Shown here one piece after another: positions 49,341 through 60,777 of a stretch of DNA of 64,000 nt. This stretch comes from Nymphaea colorata. Lineage: Eukaryota > Streptophyta > Magnoliopsida > Nymphaeales > Nymphaeaceae. Each line of letters opens with the position of its first letter. Positions within the stretch are counted from its first letter, which is position 1. The stretch spans positions 6,715,224-6,779,223 of the forward strand of contig NC_045141.1 of the NCBI RefSeq assembly GCF_008831285.2. The letters are read 5' to 3'. The notes beneath the pieces were generated by a model. The model saw only the letters and a program-made list of their open reading frames with translations, was not told where the DNA came from and did no database searches. Position numbers and translations under genes: made by a program.

Positions 49341-50203
49341 CTGTTCTGTTTTGAGGTTTTCTGTATATTGGAACTTTATTATTAGGTAGTTCTTTGAATA
49401 TTTCAATACTTATTGGACTCTTTATGTAAGGGTTAAACATAACCCTAGTCAGTTCTTTTTATTCAATTAGAAGTGTGGGAGCCGTAACAAGGAACGAGCT
49501 CTCTTCTCTCTCTCGTGTCTTCTCTCTTGTTCTCTCTACTCTGCCTTCTCTCAACTATTTCTCTCCTCTACGTCTTCATTCTTACTGATTTGACATTGAA
49601 GATCAACATGGTATCAGAGCGGACAGTCTTGGGATCCTGCTGAAGCAGTTCTAAACCAGCAAGCTCCCTCGTTATTCTGTTCTTCATCAACGTCTGGGTG
49701 CTGTCTATCTCTCTTGACTGAAAAACAAAAAAGGTATTTCTCAGCCTGTCGAGGGTTAGGATTTTGATCATAAATATGTAAATGTGATCAAAAACCCTAA
49801 CCTATGTCGATTGCAGTCGGTGGTAGAACTTCTAGCATGTGTATACAGTTTTTGGTCGCTTGAAGATAAACATATGAGATACTTTCTGCTGTAACTGTGT
49901 GCTTGTCGTGGAGTTCCAAAGCTTGATGTGATGTTGCAGAAATAATGTGTTGCAAGTCAGATTGTGTATAGTTGATGTCGCAGGGATTCTGTCTCTTTTC
50001 TTTTGTGTATAGTCGCTGTCAGCCTTTCGCAGTGGGATTCTGCCATGGAGTTGCAGAAAAAAAAAACGACAGCATTAGGATTAAGATTCAGCCGTGGAGT
50101 AGCAGTGGGATATTCTTCTTTGGGGCAGATTATCTTCACTTCATATTAAGTAAGATTCAGTCTGCCGTGGAGTTCTCTATTTGTGTATCTTCAAGGATTT
50201 ATC

Positions 50204-50997
50204 ATGGCTCCCAATAAGTCTCTACAACATGAATCTAGAAATCAGCAAACTGAGGCTAGTGTAAAGTATAAAGCATTCTCAAGTCCTTTTTTCTTTTGGA
50301 TCAACTATCAAACTCGATGGATCTAATTATCATGTTTGGGTTAGAACTTTCATGCTATCAGTCGTTGGACATGGGAAAAAAATATATATTAGAAGAAGAT
50401 GAACCAACAGAAAAAAACTGGCAAGTATGCACAGTGGGAGGAAGAAAACAACATAATTAGTGTTTGGCTTATGAATAGCACTCAACCTCATATTGTTGTT
50501 GGGCTCTGCTATTATAATACAGCTAAAGATATGTGGAATTCTCTCTGGCAGACATACTCTCAAAACAAGAATATTAGCAAAATTCTACAAGTTCAGCAAG
50601 AACTGTTACAAATGCAGCAACGTGACATGGATTTAACTGAATACTTTACGAAATTGAAGTTTGCTTATAAAAAGATGAACTCTTTAAAATCTCCCTACAA
50701 GCATTGTCTCAAATCTCACATGGAGCAAATGATAGTTGTTAAATTTCTAGCTGGATTCTCATCAGATTATTCTGCAGTCAAGGCTCAAATGCTTACAGGA
50801 TTAGATTTTCCTGATCTTGAGGAGGCCTTCAACAGGCTAAATAGATTGGTTGTTATCCTTCCTCAATCTACAAATAATTCACAGCCATCTGCATTTGCCT
50901 CATTTGGAGGAGGACGAAGTGCACAATACCCTTCTTGTGGTATAGGAAGAGGAAGTGGTCTAGGAGGACAGGGAAGACTCCAATGTACTTAAGTCTT
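50204..50997 (+). pseudogene. Copia C gag, broken
   Basis: The start is near MAPNKSLQHESRNQ. Frame changes occur before 50399. The main frame, 50399-50992, has NNIISVWLMNSTQPHIV, ILQVQQELLQM and AQMLTGLDFPDLEEA of the UBN2-type Copia gag. It runs into the CxxC knuckle, where the hAT element landed. A few extra bases also break the frame at the knuckle. Confidence 0.85.
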
Positions 50998-51005
50998 ATT
51001 GTGGT

Positions 51006-51110
51006 TAGGCCTGGGCACCGGGCCGGGCCGCCGCCGGGTACCCGGTACCCGGCCCGACTCGGGCCCGGTAATATTCGGGTCGGGCCCGGGTGTCACACTT
51101 CGTTTGTCGG
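51006..51110. repeat. Left TIR and GC-rich subterminal arm of hAT
   Basis: TAGGCCTGGGCACCGGGCCG followed by repeated GGGCCGG, GGGTACCCGG and CGGGCCCGG units. It is strongly GC-rich against an AT-rich background, typical of subterminal transposase-binding arms. Confidence 0.9.
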
Positions 51111-51266
51111 GGGCCCGAGAAGCTCGACGAACGTTAGGGACTTAGGGTTTTTTTTTGTTAAGTTCGTAACGACGGTCAACGGATGCTCTCACTTTCTCGC
51201 GCCTTTGTTCCTCTGTTCAACTCATCGCGCTGCTCAACATCCGCCGGCCACCTGGGTCTTGGATTG

Positions 51267-51685
51267 CCGACGGCCACTCGCAGTGCCGGTGATAGGTCAA
51301 ATCTCCCTCTCTACCTCACTTGTTTCTTTATGTCCTTTCACTGACGCTCATGGTCTCACCCTTGATTTCTGTCGTTTTCTCTTTGCCAGACAACTGCAGC
51401 CCGAACATCCTAGAGGCCACCAGCATCTATCACCACTTGAATAAAGTGCATCTTTGAGGTTACTTTTGTTTTCTTCTCCATTGACTCATTGGTAGTAGCT
51501 GCAACCGAAACCCTTTCTGCCGACAGCCACTCGGAGCGCACTGAACAGGTCAAATCTCCCTCTCTACCTCTCTCATTTTTTTCTGTCCTCTCGTTGACTC
51601 TCACCCTCGATTTCTCGTGTTCTCTTTTCCTCCTTGCTGGACAACTGCAGCCCGAACGTCCTAGAGGCCACAAGCATCTGTCACC
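51267..51685. repeat. Direct duplication in hAT 5' region
   Basis: The segment 51267-51435 recurs at about 51518-51685. Both copies contain AGGTCAAATCTCCCTCTCTA and, later, CAACTGCAGCCCGAAC and TAGAGGCCAC. The spacing is about 255 bp. Confidence 0.85.
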
Positions 51686-52540
51686 GTGCATCTCTGAGGT
51701 TACTCTTTATTTCTCTCGTTCTATGAATGTTTTCTTCTCTATCCACCCAAATTTAATGGATTACCTGTCCCAAAACCATCACAATATTAAATATGAACTC
51801 TCACATTACATGGGCATTGGGCATAATATTCCAACATTTCATCATGATACTTCAAGTAGTAGCAGAGTAAGAATTTTTTTGCTGAGAGGCACTAATACAT
51901 AATAACTGTCATGGGAACTTGAGCTGTTTCTAGTTTGTCAATTTAGTTTGTGCAAGTTGCAGTGAAGAAAATTTATCTGACTGATCCTAACAGATACCAA
52001 CAGCAAATCTGTTTGGATTCACAAAGATCATGAATTAATTTCTGTAGCATTTCATGTCTTTCTTCATGTCTATAATAATAGGATGTTTTTTCATGGCCAA
52101 AAGCATAACAGAATAAGAAATTGGAGGATTGTGACTCCTGATCCAGACTTATCCCAGTTAACAGATGTTAAGTTTTCGAGTTTCTAAATTGGTTTCCAAT
52201 TCTATTAATTTCCTGTAATCCAAACGTTAGAAACCAGAATGGATGCTTATGATGGAAGAATCAACACAGTAGGCCATTATGGTATCAAATTTGTTACCTC
52301 CACTGTTCCTGGCAAAGGCTTCTGGGTCTGCTGACAATCCTGCTGTGTCCCATCCATAGTCCCCAGGGGACTCTCCAGTCAGGTAAGATGGCGTCTATGC
52401 TGAGAAGGGACCCAGGTACTTCACCCTGTTTGGGCCATACCACAGCTTATTTCCCTATCATCATACGAAGGGAAAAATATGCTCTTAGCGAAGGTAGAAA
52501 ATTCCACATACAAGAGAGAGAGAGAGAGAGAGAGACCATA

Positions 52541-52980
52541 GTGAATCTTCCATTCCCACAGCAAACAACGCAACGTCTCTTAGGGAGTTGGAGTTGGAGC
52601 TTCTAGAAAGGGCCTAGAAATGGGTTGTCGACAAGGGGGCCTGCAGATTTGGCAGAAGTCAAGGTGGCTGCCATTTTTTATGCTTTCTTTCTCTTTCTTC
52701 CTCTGTAGTTCAGTAGCGGTGCTGTTGTGAGAGTCGCAGTTAATGAAACAAGTTATAAGATGGTGAATCTTCCATTCCCAAGGCAAACAACATCTCTTAG
52801 GGAGTTGGAGTTGGAGCTTCTTGTTTTGTCTAGAAATGGGTTGTCGACAAGGGTGCCTGCAGATTTGGCAGCAGTCAAGGTGGCTGCCATTTTTTACGCT
52901 TTCTTTCTCTATCTTCCTCTGTAGTTCAGTAGAGGCGCTGTTGTGAGAATCGCAGTTACTAAAACAAGTTATAAGACGGA
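52541..52980. repeat. 222-bp tandem duplication in hAT 5' region
   Basis: Two tandem copies (52541-52762 and 52763-52980), each starting GTGAATCTTCCATTCCCA, passing GGGAGTTGGAGTTGGAGC and ATGGGTTGTCGACAAGGG, and ending AACAAGTTATAAGA. A GA run precedes the first copy. Confidence 0.92.
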
Positions 52981-53340
52981 GTGAGTTTTGGAGGAACTCT
53001 AGTGGCAAATCTTTTGTCTCATTTCATAGGTATTTGGAACGGTCAAACAAGCAACTTAGCTCATGTATTGGCAATTTAATTCCTAATTATGTTATATGAA
53101 TCACCGAAGCCTGGTATATAAGGGTGTGTTTTCTTTCTTTCTTGCTCTTACAAGTTTATACTTGATAGTATTTTGTCATATCTTATCATGCTATTATGTT
53201 GTTTTATAACTTATGTTCTACATGCATTTTAGTGTGAGACATCTATAAGCAGTGGCGTTGGCATCTTAATTAATCACGGTTCTAAAACTGGTTTCTAATC
53301 ATGTGTTTAGGTTGTTTGAATTCCATTCAACTAGTAAATT

Positions 53341-55301
53341 ATGTCTTCTAGCATTCGGAATGAAGAATATTGTCTGACGACATTGACAGATATAGAGGAA
53401 AATGAATCTTTTTCATCTACTGAAAAGGAAGCTGAATCCAAGAGGAAAAGGTGGTATGGAATGACTTCAAATTAGTACAGTATAAGGGAAACAAGTTTGC
53501 AAAATGCAACCATTGTGGAGAACGATTAAGTGGACATAGTTCTAATGGTACAAGCCACTTAAAACTTCATAGAGATACATGTGCCAAAAGACAAATTGCT
53601 CATGGAAAACAACGAACTTTGTCAATTGGAGTTAGTGATTCTGGTGCAGCTTCTTTAGGTCTACACAAATTTGATATGGAGGCTATAAGAAAATGTATGG
53701 CGAAGTGTACAATCATGTATGGACTTCCTTTTAGTTTTGCGGAATATGAATATCACAACGATCTTCTAAAGGCTTGCAATTCAAGATTTGTTTCATTTTC
53801 TAGAAAGACACTTACAAAAGAAGTTCAGTCAATGTTCAAGACTGAAAAAATGCGATATCAAGGAGTTTTAAATAACCATGTGCAGCGGGTTTCGTTGACA
53901 TTTGACATGTGGTCCTCACAACAGACATTAGGATATTTATGTTTGACAGCCCAATATATTGATACAGATTGGCAATTGCACTCTCATATGCTTAATTTTA
54001 TGCATGTGCCTCCACCACATAATGCAATTTGTATAAGTGACATTTTATCAGAGTGCATTACTAAGTGGGAAATTCAATTGAAGTTGTTTTCTATTACTGC
54101 TGATAACTATTCAACAAATGATAGTGGAATAAGTTTACTAAAAAGGACCATGAAAAGAAAAAACAATATTTCATTTCCACTGAGAGGGGAATACTTTCAT
54201 ATTCGTTGTGGTGCACATATTATAAATCTCATGGTTCGGGATGGTATGAATGATATGGTTGATACAATTTCAAAAATTCATGACAGTGTTAAATATGTAA
54301 GGGGATCACCAAAACGACTACATGGGTTCAAGCAATGTGTAAAGGCAATGGGTTTGGATGAGAAGAAAAGTTTAAACTATGATGTTCCTACTCGATGGAA
54401 TTCTACATTTATAATGTTGAGAGATGCATTGTTATTCAAAGATGTCTTTCAACATTTGGCATCATGCGATCCTAGTTATGCATGTTTGCCTTCTGAGGAT
54501 GAGTGGTCTCATGCATCTGATTATGTCAGTTCTTAAAGGTATTTTATGATGCAACAAATATTCTCTACCTCTAAGCAGGTAACATCTAATCTTGTTTTTG
54601 AAGAAGTTTTATCAATTTATCATCATTTGCGTAGGCGCCGTGGAACATCAAATGAACATATGAGGGCATTGATTTGCAAAATGCAAGAAAAATTTGACAA
54701 ATACTTCATCAAGAGCTACAATATTCTCTTTGCAATTGCAGTTGTTTTGGATCCTAGGTTCAAGTTGTCATACTTGAAGTATTTGCTTGATGATTTGGAT
54801 AAACCAGATGCAATGGTAAAATATGAAGTTGTAGAGAACATCCTTCATGAATTGTATGTTGAATACAGAAACATGTATAATGAAAGTGACACAAGTAATA
54901 TGCGAAGGGACAATGCATATACTAGTACAATGATTGCAATAGAAGAGTATAGAAGTGTGGCTAGATTTGGGTTCAAAACATACTTCAGTTCTATCTCTCC
55001 TGTAGTGGCTCACACAGATCTTGACAAATATTTGATTGATCCAATGGAAGAAATTGTCCATAATGCAGACTTCAACATATTATCTTGGTGGAAGACAAAT
55101 GAAAGTATATATAAAATTGTAGCCAAGATGGCTCGAGATGTATTAGTCATTCCTGTATCTACAGTTGCTTCAGAATCTGCATTCAGTATAGCAGGAAGAA
55201 TTCTTAATGATTATCGATGCTCAACTACTTTTGAAAATGTGGAATCATTAATCTGCACACAGAGTTGGATTCGTGATGCACACAACTTGGGTGAAAAGTA
55301 A
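53341..55301 (+). pseudogene. hAT transposase with BED finger, disrupted
   Basis: Leading frame from ATG 53341 (MSSSIRNEEYC), with a 1-nt shift near 53445-53460, then 53451-54536: BED finger KCNHCGERLSGHSSNGTSHL with downstream H/C, RNase H-fold motifs LTFDMWSS, ITADNYSTND and CGAHIINLMV, and DVPTRWNST. A TAA at 54534-54536 ends it. The same frame resumes and runs 54546-55301: LDPRFKLSYL, then the hATC dimerisation region with WWKTNESIY, VASESAFSIAGR and DYRCST. A short out-of-frame stretch at the break still spells the conserved FYDAT pattern, indicating compensating indels. It is probably inactive. Confidence 0.93.
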
Positions 55302-55592
55302 GATGTTCATAGTCTATTTTTTAATTTATTTTACATATTAACATAATAGTGTGCTTAAATTAACACGTGTTACAGTTCTCATGATGCAGAGCACCATTCG
55401 GACGAGGAAAGTTAATCCGATGCATGATTATCATGGTAATTTTTTTAATTAATGTTTATTATTCCATGCAGACAAGCACCTATTAATTTTTATTAACATT
55501 TCTTTTTTGTGTTAAATTGTAGATGGACATTTCAAGGTTGGTGACGGACTTTGAAGACATTTAGTTTGAATATGCCACATTCAAGTTTCAAT

Positions 55593-55845
55593 TTTATTTC
55601 TAAATAATGCTTTTGTTAATTCAAATGATGGTGGTGGTGGTTGTATTAGTGTGAACAGGCCACGTTCAAGTTAATTTTATTTCTAAATGATGCTTTTGTT
55701 AATTCAAATGATGGTGGTGGTGGTGGTGGTATTAACGTGAACATGCCACATTCAAGTTAATTTTATTTCTAAATGATAGCTTTTGTTAATTCAAATGATG
55801 GTGGTGGTAGTTGTATTACTGTGAACATGCTACATTCAATTCTTG
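55593..55845. repeat. Three-copy 80-86-bp minisatellite in hAT 3' region
   Basis: Copies start at 55593, 55673 and 55759 with AATTTTATTTCTAAAT, continue TTTTGTTAATTCAAATGATG into a GGT run, and end GTGAACATGCCACATTCAA (with changes). They lie in the non-coding tail of the hAT element. Confidence 0.9.
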
Positions 55846-56152
55846 GCTGTCTTGTTAACAACAGAAGGCTGTCTTGTGTGATAGTGAGACATGCTCTTGA
55901 AGTAATAGTTTCAATTGTTGGAAATTACACTTTTTTGTTTATGTTTCTTCATCAATTGTTGGTTGTTTTTTCATTGTTGCTTGTTGTTACTCCCTTTCTT
56001 TGCCTGAAAAAGTTATAGTTTGGTATGGTTCCATCTTTTTGAGAATGGACGAAAATTGCTTTGAACAATGCCTGTTTTTTTGGTAGACGTGAGTTCATTT
56101 AACAGGCTGAATGTATATGTTTCTTGTAAGCACGACAAAATGATTAAAAACC

Positions 56153-56335
56153 GAACGGGGGCCCGGCCCGGCAGTTAACAAACGGGTCGGGTCGGGCCTT
56201 GGACATGATTGATTCAGCCCAGTACCCGGCCCGGCCCGGCCCATTACTAATCGGGCCGGGTAGCGGGCCGATCGTATCCAGATCCGGGCCTTAAACTGGC
56301 CGGGCCGGGCCAGGCCGGCCCAATGCCCAGGCCTA
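56153..56335. repeat. Right TIR and GC-rich subterminal arm of hAT
   Basis: GGCCCGGCCCGG, GGGTCGGGTCGGGCC and CCCGGCCCGGCC units lead to GCCCAGGCCTA at the right edge. The inverse of the left arm. Confidence 0.9.
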
Positions 56336-56343
56336 ATTGTGGT

Positions 56344-57437
56344 CATCTTGGTCACTTAGAGGACAAGTGCTGGAACAAAGTGGGTAAACCGAACACATCT
56401 AAGTCCACGAGTATGACATCCTCATCCATTCCAGCTCCAAACTCACAGTCCATTAGTATGGTTTCCAGCTCCAAACTCACAGTCCATTAGTATGGTTTCT
56501 AAGGTGAACCCCATTGCTGCTTCGATAGATGCCACTTCTCTCAAGTTAACTCCGGCTGAAGTTGACTTAATTATAGAGCATCGATCAAATATTGCACCTT
56601 CCACCTCATCGACTTCTCCTGCTATCACAAATTCAGCATTTTCTCCAGGTAGAACTCCCTCTAATGGTTGTTGGATAATTGATTCTGGAGCGTCTAAACA
56701 TTTTTGTGAAGATACTAGTATTTCAAACTTGCAGAAATTTTACCCCTCACAATATGTTCAATTAGCGGATGGAAGACTACCTCCGGTTGAATGACATGAA
56801 GATGTCCGCCTATCTCCATCTTTACATGTTCATGAAGTGCTATATACTCATGAATTCCCAAAGAACTTGTTATTTGTAAGCAAAATTACTAAAGAGATGA
56901 ATTGTCGAGTTATTTTTTACCCCGGTACTTGTGTATTTTAGGACCTATCGACTGAGAGGAAGATTGGTGGAGACCATGACAGAGATGAAATCTACTTCTT
57001 GGATACATCAGTTAAAGAGACGTCTCTTTTAGTTGATTCACCTCCAAGTGCATTCCAATGGCATCTCAGACTTGATCATCCATCTTTTTCTAAACTTCGG
57101 TAGTTATATCCTCAGATTTCTTCATCAACCTCCATCGAGTGTGAAGTTTGTCAATTAGACAACCATAGTTGTACATCTTTTCCTTTGAGTCAAAGTCAGT
57201 CTAGCCAAAATCTATTTGATTTAGTTCATGTTGATGTATGGGGACCTAGTCGGGTTTCGAGTCGGTTGTCGTTTCGTTATTATCTATCCATTGTTGATGA
57301 TTTTTCTCGAGTCACTTGGGTGTTTTTGATGAAAGACAGATCTGAAGCTTCTTGTATCTTGAAATCTTTCATCTTAGAAATAAAAACTCAATTTGATTCT
57401 TGTGTCAAGGTTGTTCGCACTGTCTCGAGTTTAAATC
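56344..57437 (+). pseudogene. Copia C knuckle remainder, protease and partial integrase
   Basis: The frame resumes with GHLGHLEDKCWNKVG. A 34-bp tandem duplication at 56431-56498 shifts the frame. Protease at 56492-56794 has IIDSGASKHFCED and QLADGRLPP. Further stops follow, then integrase with GHP-like HLRLDHPSFSKL, FDLVHVDVWGPSR and SIVDDFSRVTWVFL (57185-57437). It stops at EFKS, where the next element's LTR begins. Confidence 0.88.
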
Positions 57438-57696
57438 TGTTGAATTAGAAGAGTTTATGTTTCTAGGTGGCTCTTTGTAATATTAAAGAGTTACAAAATC
57501 TCTTTAATATTTTCCTTATTTCTGTTTAGTGTAATATGTAAATCTCCTTTCTACCCTAATCTCTTTATAATAGAGATTAGGGTTAGTGAATGTAGAACGT
57601 TCCTTTATCCTAGCCTTACGGGCCTACGGCTACTACTCTCTCTATCTCTCTCTCTCCACATCCAACGACAGGGCTCCAAACCTCACAGCTGCAACA
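57438..57696 (+). repeat. 5' LTR of Copia A2
   Basis: 259 bp, TGTTGAATTAGAAG to GCAACA. It contains the palindrome CCCTAATCTCT/AGAGATTAGGG around TTATAAT (57554-57582), then a CT-rich stretch before the primer binding site. Confidence 0.9.
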
Positions 57697-58520
57697 TGGT
57701 ATCAGAGCAGGTGTGACTGGCAACGTGAAGACAGCAGTGGCTGGGGCGTGAATCAGGTTAGCGACGTGAAGAAAAAACTGTCGTCGACTTCTCCTCCTCA
57801 TGCCCTCTCTTCCATCGTCTCCTTCTCTTCTCCCTCTTCCGTCTTCTTCTCCTGCTACACACGTTTAGTTTGAGATGATTGTTTTCCAGCAACTGAACCA
57901 TGTGGAGGAGTCTATTCACGCTATGAAATTTGCCTAGCCATGGGTGTCTACACATCTATGTTTTATCGCAGCTGGGTGGGAGTCTGCGATGGTTTATGTT
58001 GAAAGTTTTTTTTCTGTCGCTATTCATGATCAGTCGAAAATAATCTGTGGTACAACAGCGTTAGATGCATAAATAGATAAGTTGTTGGTTGCTAAAGACA
58101 TTGCAAGCAGTGTGGTATTCTTTTTTGGTCGTTGAATTGCTGGATTTTCTCTTGGATTGCTGGATTTTCTCTGTTGTGGGGTTCTTGGACAGCAGTCTTC
58201 TATTTGTATTGCTGGTGCCGTTGGTCTTCTATTTGTATTGCTGGATTTTATCTGTCGTGGGAGTGTTGGACAGCAGTCTATCGTGGGATTTTTTCACCAT
58301 CATTAGGTTGATGTTTTTTGCTGTAGGATTGCTGTCAACAGTTGGACAACAGTCTATTATCGTGGGGTGTTCAGAAGCTGTGTGGGAAAAGTGTTTTGCA
58401 TCTAACGTTGCTGTGTGGTGGTGGACATATGTTATTGTTGATCAGCCGCAGTCTTTATTGATCTATATATACATATTCTCGCTTGCTGGTGGTGGGTGAC
58501 CATTTGTGGGCAGACTTGCA

Positions 58521-60777
58521 ATGGCTGAAATTCATAAAACTGATTTTTCTCATGAGGTTAAAAGTGGAGGAAATCCATTCTCTTATGGTTCTACTGTAAA
58601 GTTAGATGGATCTAACTACGAGATTTGGTCTCGTGTGTTTATGATGTTTGTGATTGGACATCAAAAGGAGCATGTTATTGAAGAAAATGAGTCTGTTGAA
58701 AAGAGTGGAAAATATAGTTCATGGAAGGGAGATAATAATATTGTCATGTCATGGATCATGAATAGTGTGCAACCACAAATTGCATTAACTATTGCATACT
58801 ATACATCGGCCAAACAAATGTGGGATTTCTTGAAACAAACTTACTCAAATGACAAGAATGTGAGCAAGATATTGCAGGTAGAGGAAGAATTACTTAATTT
58901 GCAACAGGGTGACCAAAGTCTTGCTCAGTATTTTGCTTCCCTCAAGTCCATCTCTGAACGACTTAAAGCATTAGTCCCCCATGTCCAACATGCCATAAGA
59001 CCCATGGTGAACAATCTATGGTTGCGAAGTTTCTACAGGGTCTCTCCTCTGAATATGCAATAGCAAAGGCTCAGATGTTGACTGGAGCAGAAATCCCTGA
59101 CCTAGCTGAAGCCTACAACAGACTCAGTCGTCTTGTTGTGACCCTCTCTCCACCCTCTAGTGATATCCATGCCTCTGCCTTAATAGCCTCAGGAGGTCAT
59201 GGACGCAGTTCATTTAAGGGGAGAGGCATAGGTTGTGGGCCAGGAGGAGATCGGAGGAGATTTCAGTGCACCTATTGTGGGAAAATAGGGCATTTGGAAG
59301 ACAGATGTTGGGATAAACATGGTCATCCTACCGCGGCGCCGCCCTTAGGAAGAAATGTTACATCTAAGCTGGGAAAGAACTCTTTACAGTCTTCTATTGG
59401 ATCTGCCCAAGCAGCGTCATCAGTGGTAGATGGGTCTTCATCTTCTTCTCAGCCTGAGACAGTGACTGTGAACATCAACAAGTCAGAGTATGAGGACTTC
59501 TTGGCACACAGATCTATCCAGTCATCGGCCTCTACAGTCATGATAGACAGTGCTATGTCCGCTGATACTGTCCCACGTGATACAGGTACTACTTGGATTA
59601 TTGATTCAGGAGCATCGAAACACTTTTGTAGTAGACCTTCTATGTTTACTGTCCTGCACTCATTACCTCAGACACGTCATGTAAGACTTGCAGATGGTCG
59701 ATGGTCACCTATTATGGGTTATGGAGATATCAAGATCTCTCAGTCTATGACTATTCCTAATGTGTTATATGCTCCTAAGTTTCCAATAAATCTGTTATCG
59801 GTTGGACAATTGATTAATGATTACATTGTCGTGTTACATTTGACTCTGGTGTATGTTCAGTTCAAGACTTGCAAACTGGGAAGATGATTGGTGGAGGCTA
59901 TGAGAAAGGGGGCATCTACTTGTTGTCGGATCCAGTGGGTATTGCAACATCATCGGTCACCTCATTGTCCTCCTCTTTCCAGTGGCATCTCAGACTTGGT
60001 CATCCATCTGTCTCCAAGCTCCTTCACCTTCTTCCTCATCTTTCAGTACCAGAGTCATTTCAGTGTGAAGCCTGTCAACTAGGCAAACACACCCGTAGCA
60101 GTTACTCATCGAGTCTGAGTCAGTCCAGTTGTGGACTATTTGATCTTCTTCATGTTGATGTGTGGGGTCCTAGCAAAGTTGCTAGTAGGTCAAGATTTAG
60201 TTATTTCCTTGTCATCATTGATGATTATTCTCGAGTCACTTGGGTCTTCCTTTTGAAAGAAATGACTGAAGTCGTATGTATTCTCAAAAACCTTATTATT
60301 GAAATAAAGACCCAATTTGGTATTCTTGTTAAAAGCATTCGCACTGATAACGCTCTTGAGTTCAAGGCATCTACCTTAATGAAGTTTTACTCTGATAATG
60401 GCATTTCTCCCCAGTTTACCTGTCCTCATACCTCCCAACAAAATAGAGTAGCTGAGCGAAAACATCGCCAACTTTTAAATGTGACTCGTTCCCTAATGCT
60501 TCATAATAATTTACCTGCATACTTTTGTAGAGATGTCATCCTCACTGCCTGTTACTTGACCAATCATTTACCATCCTCCTCCATTGACAACAAGGTTCCC
60601 ATTAAACTTGTGCATCCACAACAACCCTTGTTTCCCATGACTCCCAAAGTATTTGGTTGCATATGCTTTGTTCACATACTTGGACCCACACGTGATAAAT
60701 TGGGTGCCCAAGCCATTAAGTGTATCTTTATAGGCTACTCCAGAAACCATAAAGGCTACAAATGCTTTGACCCCTAG
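58521..60777 (+). pseudogene. Copia A2 gag, protease and integrase, frameshifted
   Basis: Gag from 58521 (MAEIHKTDFSHEVKSG, FMMFVIGHQKEHVIEENES) runs to a 1-nt shift near 58970-58980. It continues from about 59018 with FLQGLSSEYAIAKAQ, a CTYCGKIGHLEDRCW knuckle and protease WIIDSGASKHFC. A second shift near 59825 leads to integrase 59869-60777: WHLRLGHPSVSKL, HVDVWGPSK, IDDYSRVTWVF, IRTDNALEF and the glutamate in VAERKHRQ. It ends in a TAG at 60775-60777 after GYKCFDP. Confidence 0.93.

Larger units (their letters stand above)
51006..56335 (+). mobile_element. hAT transposon, 5.3 kb, with perfect 8-bp TSD
   Basis: Flanked by ATTGTGGT at 50998-51005 and 56336-56343. The terminal inverted repeat begins TAGGCCTGGGC on both ends, and subterminal GGGCCGGGCC-rich arms extend about 100 bp inward. 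It contains a BED-hAT transposase region (53341-55301), a pair of 5' duplications and 3' minisatellites. It interrupts the gag zinc knuckle of Copia C. Confidence 0.97.
49341..57437 (+). mobile_element. Outer Copia element C, interrupted by hAT and by Copia A2
   Basis: The 5' LTR ends in AACA at 49608 and is followed by the primer binding site TGGTATCAGAGC at 49609-49620. Gag lies at 50204-50997, with the hAT insertion at 51006-56335 in the zinc knuckle. Knuckle remainder and protease follow at 56344-56794, then integrase to 57437, where the LTR of the next Copia starts. The left LTR edge (about 49341) is uncertain because no partner LTR is in the window. The rest of pol and the 3' LTR should lie beyond the inserted elements, past the window end. 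Confidence 0.8.

Noticed and set aside
51006-51110. GC-rich block that could be read as a CpG island or promoter
   Set aside because: It is the left TIR and subterminal arm of the hAT element, mirrored at 56153-56335.
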